DNA from: Notospermus geniculatus | Lineage: Eukaryota > Nemertea > Pilidiophora > Heteronemertea > Lineidae | NCBI GenBank assembly: GCA_002633025.1 | Contig: NMRB01001732.1 | Coordinates: 6,484-70,483 of the forward strand | Direction of reading: 5' to 3' | DNA length: 64,000 bases | Part shown: positions 1 through 16,200 of the stretch, one piece after another | How positions within the stretch are numbered: the first letter of the stretch is position 1 | Layout: each line of letters begins with the position of its first letter | Notes under the pieces: model-generated | What the model was told of the DNA's origin: nothing | What the model saw: only the letters and a program-made list of their open reading frames with translations | The model's database searches: none | Translations under genes and position numbers: made by a program

Positions 1-870
1 GATCTGAAACTTGGTACATACATAGCCCTAGGTCAGATGACCCATGACACCAAGTTTCGGTCCGATTCGATTGTTGGCTTGGCCACCAGGTGGCGGAAAC
101 CGAAAACACAAAAAGTGCAATAACTCCTGAACTAATGACTGGATCATCTCCAAATTTTTATCATAGGTGTATCTAACGAGGATACATGACATATATAACG
201 AGTTTTTGATTTGACCAACTTTTCAAGGTCACAGAGGTCAAAGTTCGACAAAAAGTGACGAACCTCTCACAGTTTGTTACTATTTCACCGAGCGACTTCA
301 TATTTTGCATAAACATGCATTGGAGGGGTACCTTTAAAAATACCAAGTTTCGGCCCGATTGGACATCCAGTATGGCCGCCAGGTGGGGTAACCTGAAAAT
401 CAAGTAAGTGCTATTACTCAGGAACGGCTTGACGCAGAGGGCTCAAATTTGATATTTACCTCCATCTAGATGACCTTTACATGCACGTCAAATTTCAGCC
501 TGATTTGACTTCAAACATGGCCACCAGGTGGCGTAACCCAAAAATCATCAAAGTGCTGTAACTCCGGAACGCCTTAACCCAAAGGCTTTGAAAGCGCTCC
601 AATGTGCTATGTGGACCTCTGCAGATGACCTTTATGACCATGTGAAGTTTCGGCCCGATCGGACATCCAATATGGCCGCCAGGTGGCGTAACCCGAAAAT
701 CATCAAAGTGCTGTAACTCAGGAACGACTTGACCCAAAGCACTCCAATGTGCTATGTGGTCCCCTGCAGATGACCTTTATGTGCATGTGAAGTTCCGGCC
801 CGATCGAACATACAATATGGCGCCAGGTGGCATAACCCAAAAATCATCAAAGTCCTAGCTGGGAGTGACT
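1..870. repeat. Degenerate tandem satellite, ~145-bp period
   Basis: The phrase AAGTTTCGGCCCGAT followed by 'ATGGCCGCCAGGTGGCGTAACC' type sequence recurs at about 52, 344, 490, 644 and 788. Spacings are close to 145 bp or twice that. Each unit then has 'AAAATCATCAAAGTGCTGTAACTC' type sequence and ends in 'GCAGATGACCTTTATG'. Units diverge by roughly 10-30 percent, and the second unit (around 200) is hardly recognisable. The open frames on the minus strand here are repeat frames without any domain. The array may continue upstream of the window. Confidence 0.85.
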
Positions 871-2275
871 TGACCGAGATTGCTCATACCACTGATATGT
901 ACCTCCCTCTGTCATTAGACTATTATGTCCAACCCGGTGAGCACATTTCATTGGCTTTTGAAGGCACTGGGTACATTTTGGGATATTGGCAGTTTAGTGA
1001 TGAATGTCTTGCATACTGTGCAGATTTAGAAACAACTTGTTGGGCTGTGTTGCTTAAGTTTGCTTTCATGAAACAATGACTGATTGATTGGAATATGGAA
1101 AATACCTCATAGAGACACTTTGAACAAATATTTATAGTCAGACAAGGTTTACTTGTATGTCAGTTTTGTCGCGAACGCAAATCGTTGGGGGAGAAATTCT
1201 GACTTTCTGTCAAAATATCTCGCACGTGTGTTTACGACATTATTGCTTTAAAAAATGACCAGGAATCCTTGAATATAATATGTGTATTCTCTTAATGTAA
1301 GATGTTGGAATGACACAGTTTTTAGGTGTAGAATATCTAGAAGGTAGGTTGATTGTCTTCATAACTGGATGTAAAAGAATCTTTGTAATATCTTTGTATA
1401 ATTACTTTTGGGAGGTACGGATTTCTCTAATGGTGACTCGCAAGCAGATTTTGATGAAACGTTGAATCGCTCGCAAAAGTCATTTGACTTTTAGGTGGAA
1501 CGTTTCTGGTAGATCGGTACGTACCATTAATTGAAGCATGTCCTCGACAAATTAGGAAAGGGATATTATTATTATAACATGATAATTTTAATATGCAGCA
1601 TGCAGTCGCAGGATCACAGGATCTTCCCTGTGATGAAGTAAGTTCACTTGGAACATACTTCCTATAGAAATCAGTTGTTTTCTTAATGAACTGGAGTAAA
1701 CTGATGCGTAGTCACAAGCTTTCATTGAATTTTTAGCCAAATGCACCGTTGCAAAAATGACTGCGAGTCAAATGCTTTCTGCTTTATTGGCTCCATAGTC
1801 AGAAGATCAATTTTAACATCATGATGATGTGATTATGCTGTTATAGTCAAACACTGAAGGTGACCTCGATTTAGGTCTTTGCGTTCTATTTTATTTTGAA
1901 TGGAATACTACATCTTAAATGAATTAACAGAATTCCATTTACTTTTGAAGAAAAAACACTCTAATTATCAGAAGTGGGTTACAGAAGTTGACTTTTAAGT
2001 CCAGTTGCTGCCGATTTTATTCAGATGTTTGACTTGAATGAAATAACGTTTATTGACTTTGAAGTCAAAATGCTTTGGATATTTCCTGTGATTCATGTAT
2101 GATGTAAACTCTGTCATCCAGTTTGGTATTTGATAGAAATAAAAACACCATTGTTAAAAAAAGGAATGAAGAACTTTTGTTACTTTACTGTATTGCTCTG
2201 AACTTCAAAGATATTGAACTTCACCCTCGAATGATTCGAGGGTGAGAATATAGGTTAGTAAATGTGGCCAACATA
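871..2275. other. Intergenic, nothing recognised
   Basis: AT-rich sequence with no supported exon. The open frame at 870-1079 shows no known domain and no flanking splice sites that connect it to a gene. Short TTTGACTTT/AAAGTCAAA motifs recur but form no clear array. Confidence 0.5.
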
Positions 2276-2464
2276 AGCCTTGGTTACACCTGTCGGAAAA
2301 AGCCCGGACTTTTTGAAGCCCGGGTCTGAAATAAGCCCGGGCTTCTTGAGCATGTATGCAGCATGTATAGTTTTTAAAAGCCCGGGCTTTATTTAGACAC
2401 GGCGATTTATAGGTGTAAACGCAAAAAGCCCGTGCTGAGCCCGGACTTTTATGTAAACAAGGCT
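2276..2464. mobile_element. Foldback/MITE-like element with GCCCGGGC palindromes
   Basis: The ends are inverted: AGCCTTGGTTACA on the left and TGTAAACAAGGCT on the right. Inside, AAGCCCGGGCTT-type palindromes occur several times, so the single strand could fold into several hairpins. There is no coding capacity. It lies about 1 kb upstream of the candidate first exon of the CRMP/dihydropyrimidinase gene. Confidence 0.6.
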
Positions 2465-2739
2465 AATTTCAGAAGAATTACAAAGTCAGGTTGTCTTCTT
2501 GGACAGAATTTTCACTGGTAATGCTTCAACTTGTCTATTATCACCAGAAGGCCCATGGAACTTATGGGACGCCTACCAGCAGACCCGGGCCAGCATAAGT
2601 ATGGTTAGCCTCTTGGAAACCCTCGTAACAAGTTGGGCACCTCGTTCAGCACTCACACCCAATCTTTAGGGATCCCGGGAAAATTGTACGCCTACGTAGA
2701 GTCTCCTACCCATTATCACAAAAGCTAGTGTTACACCCC

Positions 2740-3050
2740 TCATATACAAATGACAAACTATCAAAAAAGGGTTTGGTGGTTATTTTGAACCCAGCCTCTA
2801 ATACATGAATACCCATAATGGCACTAAGAAAAGGTTTGGTAGGTGTATTGAACCAAAAAGCACCTTTTCGCACCCATAATCACAAGCTGACAAAGGCTTG
2901 GTGGGTGCATTGAACCCATAAGTTTCACCCATAACCAAAACCTGACAAAGCTTCGCGAGCATATTGAACCCATATGCATCATTTCACCCCTATAATAAAA
3001 AATTGACACGGTTTGGTGTTTTTTCAACCCAAAGCATCATTTCACCAATT
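2740..3050. repeat. Degenerate ~60-bp minisatellite
   Basis: About five units containing GTTTGGTGGGTGTATTGAACCCA-like sequence followed by CACCCATAATCAC-like sequence. The GTTTGGT cores lie near 2770, 2835, 2897, 2950 and 3010. The short minus-strand open frame at 2824-3027 is a repeat frame. Confidence 0.7.
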
Positions 3051-3395
3051 GTTAGTTACGGTCTGTAAGGTATTACCAGGTCGGTGACTGGAAAGGCCTT
3101 TTACCATTCAGTTTATATGCTACAAACATCATGAGGGCATCAAGATATGGCTATCACCAAAAATAGATCTATTTTTGCTATCGCATCAATTTTTACCATG
3201 AACATCTTTGAGATGACCCCTCAGCTTGCACATCCTCCATCACTCTGACTGCATCATCAGCATACATAATTCATTCACCTCTGGTGCTTGTGTCTAGTCA
3301 GCACAGTGATGCTGGATATTGGATCTGCGTGCTAGCATTTCTGGTTGCTGCTAATGTTTCTGAAATTGACAGGGTAGATTGTGTTATCTTTCATA

Positions 3396-9147
<5,752 letters not shown>

Positions 9148-9531
9148 AGACAGAAGGTGGAGATGAAGTTCAGAAATTTTCATTCTAAGCTGAATGATAT
9201 GAGATGTCAGTCGAGAGATTTGTTCAAGTTCAGCTGTAGGGAGCAGACTTCTTTTTAAAACTTAAGCACCAAATAGCATATACATGTAGTATATTCATAT
9301 TGAAGATGTTAAAGCAGAGCTTTTAATCGTTGTCACATTTGGATGTATTCATCATGAGATGGATTTTATAGACAAATCCTTGGCTAACACACATAAATTG
9401 TTCGATTTTTATGACCTTGGATCACACCCAGATCCACAGATAAGGTGCTCCAGACTATTACGGGCTGCCTCCACTTCTGCCCTATTCTGATTTTGCCCAC
9501 ACCTTATCCCCTGAAATATATGGTACCGGTA

Positions 9532-9758
9532 AATAAATCGTGATGATGTGGTTATTATCAAATACTAGTAGACAAATGCTTCCAATGTCTTTAACACTTA
9601 ATATCTATTACGTTACTTATAATGTATTCATGTACTTCAGCTTTTGTATCAGAGAGGCAATCGTAATAAATTATGCTCATTGTTGTTTTGTTAACTCTGG
9701 TATACCCGTTGAATCATTTTGGGGGGGGGGGTACAAAGATGTTACAATGATCAATAAA
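9532..9758 (+). other. Candidate polyadenylation signals of the CRMP/dihydropyrimidinase gene
   Basis: AATAAA occurs at 9532-9537 and again at 9753-9758, 385 and 606 bp after the stop codon. A run of G lies between them at about 9721-9731. The stretch 9148-10355 otherwise holds the 3' UTRs of two convergent genes and no other recognised exon. Confidence 0.5.
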
Positions 9759-10355
9759 AACAGGTATTCTTGGGAGCAATTATAAATATCTATTTACATT
9801 TATTATTTACAACATATTTGGTACATGTACTAGTACAACAAAGGATACTTCTATGGATAGCCAAGAAAATAATGACAAAGGTACAAGTCCAAGGTTATGA
9901 GCTGTGTGTCTGGTCCTTCAATTTCTGGAGTTCTGGAGCAATTGGCATTATCAACTAAACTGTATCTGTTGGCAAACTTTGCCTACTTTGCAAACTTTTC
10001 CTACGGAGACTGACCAGGTTCTTATTTCTACCAAGATAATGTAAAAACAGCAGAATTTGAACGGCCAATTTAGTGTGTATTGGAAAGGATGTGAATGATC
10101 CTCGATGTATGTTAAAGTAACGATGAACTTTTAATCCTATACAAGAAAACTTCAGATATTTTCGTGGCATATGCCAAAGAGTATGTGAAGAGAATGTTCA
10201 TAAATGATTCATGTTGTCCACATTGACATGACTGAATGAACCTAATTCTTTACATTTCCACAACACAGGGCAACACTTGGGCTGCTGATAGGTATACATA
10301 CAACAATGGTAACTATTTACAAGACCAAAGCAGCAAACCAAGACCCAGCAAGAAT

Positions 10356-11726
10356 TCATGCCACAGTTTCCATTTCCAGTTCCTCTTCCTCTTCTTCAGT
10401 TTGAGTCTTAAGTTCTGAGTCGGCGCGAATCAGACGTCCAAACCGCAACAAACATATCATCGCAATCGCCAACAGCCCAGCGCAAGTCATGAAAATCATC
10501 CTGTTACCATAACGATATGAAGTCCCGTGTAGGATTGTTAATACTGCACAAGCGATAAGATTCAAGGGGACTCGGAACCAGTTGGTAATGCTCGCACGGT
10601 GCTGCTCGGGGATGACCTTCATTCTGATGAATCCCATCGAGGGAAAGTAGATACCAACACCAAATTCCAACAACAGGAATGCGAAGAATGATATTTCACG
10701 ACCGTTGCCATCCCCGACTGCAAACACGCATGTTATCATTGCAGCAGATGCACAACAGATAGAAAGCGACAAGGTTGTGACAACAGATATTTTTCGTGCA
10801 CGTAAAAGTTGAAAGATGGCAGCACCCATCATGATACAGACCATGAAACAGGAGAAGATGATTCCGAGAGGTTGTCTGCCCCGTTTTAGAACAGGAGTCC
10901 AGATGAATATGAATATATACATAACACTTTCAAATAGTGATTGAATTGCGCCGATCAAGAAAATCCTCTCCTCGGCTAAGATTTCCCGAAGGCCATCCAT
11001 GCATGACTTCCGAAAATGGATGGTCTTGCCACCGTAATTTTCCTGCCACTGGGACATGACGATAATCCCGGATACAAGAAGGAACGGTATAGCCAACATA
11101 AACGGTGACACAGGTCCAAAGTGGAACCATTCTGATATCATGTTCGCAATGAATCCAGCAAGAACTGATAGGACTCCATTCCACATGGTAGTTTTGGTGA
11201 ATGTTACGGGGATCCATTCTCGAGGGAAGTCGTGTCCTTCGATGTGTTCCTGGATGTACCAAGCTTCAAATGCGTAGAACAACAACGATGTTGCCATTCC
11301 ACCAAATATACGCCCAACAATGAGCACTCCATAGTTCCTTGACAACTTCGTAAAGCAAGCGATGGAATAGATTATTGTGAAAATCACACACAGTTTCCTT
11401 CTACCAAATCTGTCCGCAGCTATTGGAGCCCATGTTCCAAGAATCACGGTCGAGGCAAAACCACATGAATATATGATGGCAATCTGTGACTCCATGAATC
11501 CATAGTGACTGTAGAGTTGATACAAGTATGGTCCTTGTAGCCAGTCAGCAAAGAGAGCAGCAAAATAGGCAGCGAAATACGTGTATTGGAATTTCAAGAA
11601 CATGGGATTATTTCCCACAGAAGGATGGTTCTGGCCTCGCAGAGCAAGGAACTGCAATCCTGCACAAACTGCCGCCAAAACAGCGAATGTTCCATACACT
11701 AGGATCGTCATCATCAAGCCGTACAC
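10356..11726 (-). CDS. MFSD5: MFSD5-type major facilitator (molybdate-anion transporter family)
   Basis: A single uninterrupted 456-codon frame; human MFSD5 is about 450 residues. It is a polytopic membrane protein with around 12 hydrophobic segments. Family landmarks are FADWLQGPYLYQLY (about 59-72), the MFS loop motif DRFGRRK (105-111), FEAWYIQEH with HDFPREWIP, and GPVSPF in the first half. The C-terminus is a short acidic cytosolic tail rich in E. The family is linked to molybdate uptake and is also described as a brain-expressed atypical solute carrier; the substrate cannot be read from the sequence. The start at 11726 gives MYGLMMTILV, and a second in-frame Met four codons later could also serve. 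No intron is needed, unlike its neighbours, so either the gene is ancestrally intronless or it is an old retrocopy. It is convergent with the CRMP gene and divergent from the sirtuin. Confidence 0.93.
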   Translation of the reverse strand: MYGLMMTILVYGTFAVLAAVCAGLQFLALRGQNHPSVGNNPMFLKFQYTYFAAYFAALFADWLQGPYLYQLYSHYGFMESQIAIIYSCGFASTVILGTWAPIAADRFGRRKLCVIFTIIYSIACFTKLSRNYGVLIVGRIFGGMATSLLFYAFEAWYIQEHIEGHDFPREWIPVTFTKTTMWNGVLSVLAGFIANMISEWFHFGPVSPFMLAIPFLLVSGIIVMSQWQENYGGKTIHFRKSCMDGLREILAEERIFLIGAIQSLFESVMYIFIFIWTPVLKRGRQPLGIIFSCFMVCIMMGAAIFQLLRARKISVVTTLSLSICCASAAMITCVFAVGDGNGREISFFAFLLLEFGVGIYFPSMGFIRMKVIPEQHRASITNWFRVPLNLIACAVLTILHGTSYRYGNRMIFMTCAGLLAIAMICLLRFGRLIRADSELKTQTEEEEEELEMETVA

Positions 11727-13296
11727 GATGTCTAAGGGTCAGAAAAGCACTAGCACTGGATTCCGGCAGAACTTCAGCCACCCTCACAAAATTTTACGTC
11801 ATGGAGGAATCTGCAAAGAGAAAACTGAGTGGAATTATCAATGATATACCGGTATGGAAGCAAAGACGTTTTACGACAGTCACAATGAATAGCTATTGAT
11901 AGGAAGCTTTCAATGAACTCAATCATAATCATATGAATTCTACAGAAATATAGGGTCACCAGGTCAGCAGGGAGGGACATCCCCATGCTACCATGATAAC
12001 AGTGAGCTAATTCCAGCACTTAAGCATAGCACTAGCAGGGGTACTCCGCCGCCAATCAGGGCCGGGGGGGACTGGGAGGTCGGACGGAGGGAAACGAGTG
12101 TGCAACTGAGCATACTGTGACTGACCACGCTGACTGAGTGCAGTGAGAGTGTCAGTGCCCGGGTGTCAGTGAAGCCACTGTCTGTGATTTTTTGTGAGAC
12201 TGTGTAGGCTAGTAGGCCCAGACAGTGTTTAGCCTAGGCCCCTTACCGGTACCTATAGTGTACTGTGCTGTGTGTAGTATTAGTGTGTGTGACAGAAAGC
12301 TACGGTAGGCCTAGCTTGTTTTTTATAAATAGGCCTAAATGTGTCTCACCCTCAATTCTCAGCTTTGAACGACAATTTTATTGAACTGAAGTCTGAATGG
12401 TGCAGTAGGAATTAAAGTTTCTTTTAATCACAATATTACTTGTGCTTATCATTTAATCGACGAGGGGGAAGCGAAAAAAGATGAGTTTTGAGGAAAACTT
12501 CCACGTCATGGGCGCTGACATATTGGTTTTTGTATTCTCGTTCCCAGGTCCCTATATCTATGTACAATAAGTACACCCTTTATATGTAAAATATTTCCTG
12601 GAGGCTAGGTTGAAAAGGCGGAGAACTCTCCGGTTGCCGGAGGCAATGGGAGGTGAGATCAGTTGTGACAGGAAGATTTTAGATGTTTTTGCCTCGTACA
12701 TGTCGTAGCAACATAAAATCGACGAATATTATTCTCACCAGAGATCTTTTACATTCGTGATGATATTTTAGAGGACAATGGGGACAATGGCTACATGATC
12801 AAAATTATTGGTCGCCGAAAATATCCCCAATGTCGCCGATTAGGCGTATGTTTTCACTCACAATGTCTGCTGTAAAAAACGATAAGGCCATGGGAATTTA
12901 GGTATGAGTTTACCGTCCGAAACTTTTTGAAAAGTGATGAGGCTTTTTTTCATTATTCATTATTCATTATTTTGTTTTAACCCCTTTTCAAGTGAAAAAC
13001 AAGATACGGAATACCAGTACAATCAAGTGTCTTTCATATGGAGTCATCTCCCATTCTGCAGAGTGGCTGTGGTGGTCATGGTGGTGATATGCTCCTCAAC
13101 TGAATCCATTGACATCGTGACTAATGAACAACAGAATGATTGAAACACATCACAGGAGGGTAAATTTGGTCCATTTTCGAGGGTTTTGAACAAAAAAAGA
13201 CACTTGGACCTAATTTTTTTGACTTTTTGGGGAAAATTTTGGAAATAATGAAATTTTTCAAAATAATGAAATTTTTCATGCGGTGGCGCCACCACC
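11727..13296. other. Divergent intergenic region between MFSD5 and the sirtuin
   Basis: No supported exon. It must contain the promoters of both divergent genes. There is a G-rich patch near 12060-12090 and AGGCCTA motifs near 12200-12340. Short direct repeats of AAATAATGAAATTTTTC lie at about 13242-13280, just before the candidate sirtuin start. Confidence 0.4.
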
Positions 13297-16200
13297 ATGC
13301 GGGCGGTGGACGGTAAACTCATACTCAAGTTCCCATGGCCTAAGAATCATGGATTTTCTCCCCACCACTCACACACATGTCATATCATGCACTTTACTTT
13401 CGCTGTAGTTCTTGGGACCTATACTAGGCTAGGCATAGGCATAGGGCTAGGCCTATCAGTATCACAGGGTGCCTTGGCCTATGATGATACTGGTAGGCCC
13501 ACCTAGGCCTAGCTCTTGCAGATTGCTGAGATGTTTATGGAGATGTTGGAGTAACAACTGACTTAGGCCTAGGCCTACCATGCTTACTTTTTTGATTGAC
13601 AGTTGCAAAAATGTAATGTAGCCTATAATTTCTGATAATGTATTCATTGCAGGACTTGCCTCACAACCACTTCGATCCAAATCGACCAATTCGAAGCCAA
13701 GTAAACCTCAAGCACGGACTCTTGTCACAAGTTTCAACAAATCAAAATCTGATACATGTAATTCACTTGTAAATCGACTCCAGAAGCTCTCCATTCATGA
13801 TCGACCCAATGCTACTCCTGCTTCTACAAAAATTAGACAGAGGTTTGTATTATAATCATCCTCTCAAACTCATCTCTTTTAAAGTGGGCCTAGTATAGAA
13901 ATATTGAAAAAGTGATTTTGACCAGGGGACTTTATGGTCATACCCAACGACATTTTGACCCAGTGATACATTTACTGGTGAAGCTACATGTATCTCTTAC
14001 AAAAGGTACTCTGGCTGGAACGAGGTATTTCAAGAGTTTTAAAGACATACCCCTCTTTTGCAGTCCTATCTCCCGGAGACTCTCCAGTGCTAACAGCAGA
14101 TGTCAGACTCTTGATGATATTGCGCAGTACATATCGGCCAAAAAAGTCAAGAACATTGTCATTATGGCTGGAGCAGGAATAAGCACTTCTAGTGGAATAC
14201 CAGATTTCAGGTAAACCAAAAACTATAAAAAAACCCGTCTCATTGAAATGGTCTTGAAAACATGTATTGATCAAAATTCTTGTGAACCTTTAAAAATTCT
14301 AGCAAGTTGTACTTGTACATTTGTAGAGTCATGCATTCAACAACATGGTCCTGGCATGTAGCCTCTTCTTCCTTTCAATTCTACATGTAGCAAGTTTTCA
14401 CTGATGTTATAATTGTTGACCATGTTGTTTAATGGAATTATATTGACAATATAATTCCTCCAAGTTGTAACTAGGTGCTCTTTCATGTGGAAGTTTTCTT
14501 GTGTGAATTGGCTCTCAGTGGCAATTCACCATATTGTTGGTTTCCTTATGGCTCAAATACCTTGATCCGTGACACACATGACTGCCCACAAATTTCTATG
14601 GCTGATTGGCCCATAGAAAGCCAACTTTTATGAGGGAAAATCTCACATGGAGGAGCATGTACAGTACCAGTAGAAAGTATCGTAATCTGTGTTGAATAAT
14701 TCACAGGGGGACTGTGGATGGTCACTCAACACAACATAGACACCATAAAATCAATATACCAATACATATATTGTTAATGGAATATTCTTGTGTTGAACCA
14801 ATTAATTTCCGACGTATTCTAATGCATATTTTAAAGCCCTCTATTGCATTGGTCATTAAATCATTGACCATAGGGTGCCGATCCACAAGGGATAATTTAT
14901 TCATGACATTATTCCAGAGTGTACAATGTGGTGCATACGGTGAGGAATTCGAAAGCTTTCCATGTCTGGATGGTTGGTCGTAATCCCTTGGACATGCGAC
15001 TGTTTTAAGATTTCATTACTCTATGACAGTATTGAAAATAATGGTTTCCAGTTGTTGATTTATGTTGGTTGGGGACAGTATTTAGTTTAAGTGTCAAGAG
15101 ACTTGGTCTGAATATGTCATAAATAACCTACTTTCCTTTCATTTGTAAGGGCTAAACTTCCTTGTGTTCTATTATATTGAAAAAAAAGGGTTCATTCAAA
15201 ATTCAAATCGCCACCCTGCTGCCTGCTGTGCCCCTGGAAATATGTATTCATGTTCAAGTTGAGAAATCGTTTTAGCTGTAAGACGTAAAGAATGACCTCA
15301 TCATGTTTATATATATATACAACAAATTTGTACTCATTATATAAATTATCTGTATGAATAGAATGTATGCCCTCAACTCAATATTAGTGCTGTTCTCAAA
15401 TTCTTTTTGTTTGTGCAACACATAGAATGATGAATTGAATCAGACAAAAAGCTTAGCTTGTACAGTACATATTTCATGAAACACCGGTACTCTTTTGTGC
15501 TTCAAGGAGAGCCACGTGGAATGAAGAAATGAGTGCAATACTAACTATGTAAAGTTTACCCCGCAGGCCTCAAGTAGAGTGTCTGAGCTCTATTGAAATT
15601 TGTGTCTGTGTTTTCTTTTTGGTCAGATTTAACAACAATGTATTGTTGATTTGATGTCAAAAATTTTGAAGGATTTTCTTTTCATTCTTTGTTATAAACA
15701 GGTCACCTGGCACAGGCCTGTATGACAATCTCAAAGAGTACAACATCCCGTATCCTGAAGCCATATTTGACATCGACTACTTCAATTATAAACCAAAGCC
15801 TTTCTTCACGCTTGCCAAGGAGCTTTACCCCTCAGGGAGATACAAACCAAACTACATCCATTATTTCTGCCGGATGCTGTATGAGAAAGGATTACTGCTG
15901 CGGATGTACACTCAGAATATTGATGGCTTTGAAAGATGTAAGTACGGAGCTTCAATATTTGAATGAGATTGAGCTGTTTACGCACATCAGCCACAGCAAT
16001 TCGGACCTTTTTTAGGCAGCGCTGTTGGATGAACCAGCTGCCAGCATGTTCGATCTGGGAATGTCAGCCCACAATGAGTCAAGTAAAGTATCAATCTAAT
16101 CTTGCTCCAATGTACTTTCCTTTCCAGTGGCCGGTATTCCACCCACCAAACTTGTCGAAGCACATGGAACATTTGCCACTGCCACTTGTACAGGATGCCG

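Noticed and set aside
1-870. CRISPR-like array of repeats
   Set aside because: The genome is eukaryotic, the units are ~145 bp and diverged, and there is no constant repeat with unique spacers and no cas gene.
10930-11262. 110-codon minus-strand frame in the MFSD5 gene
   Set aside because: A shifted frame of the MFSD5 coding sequence.
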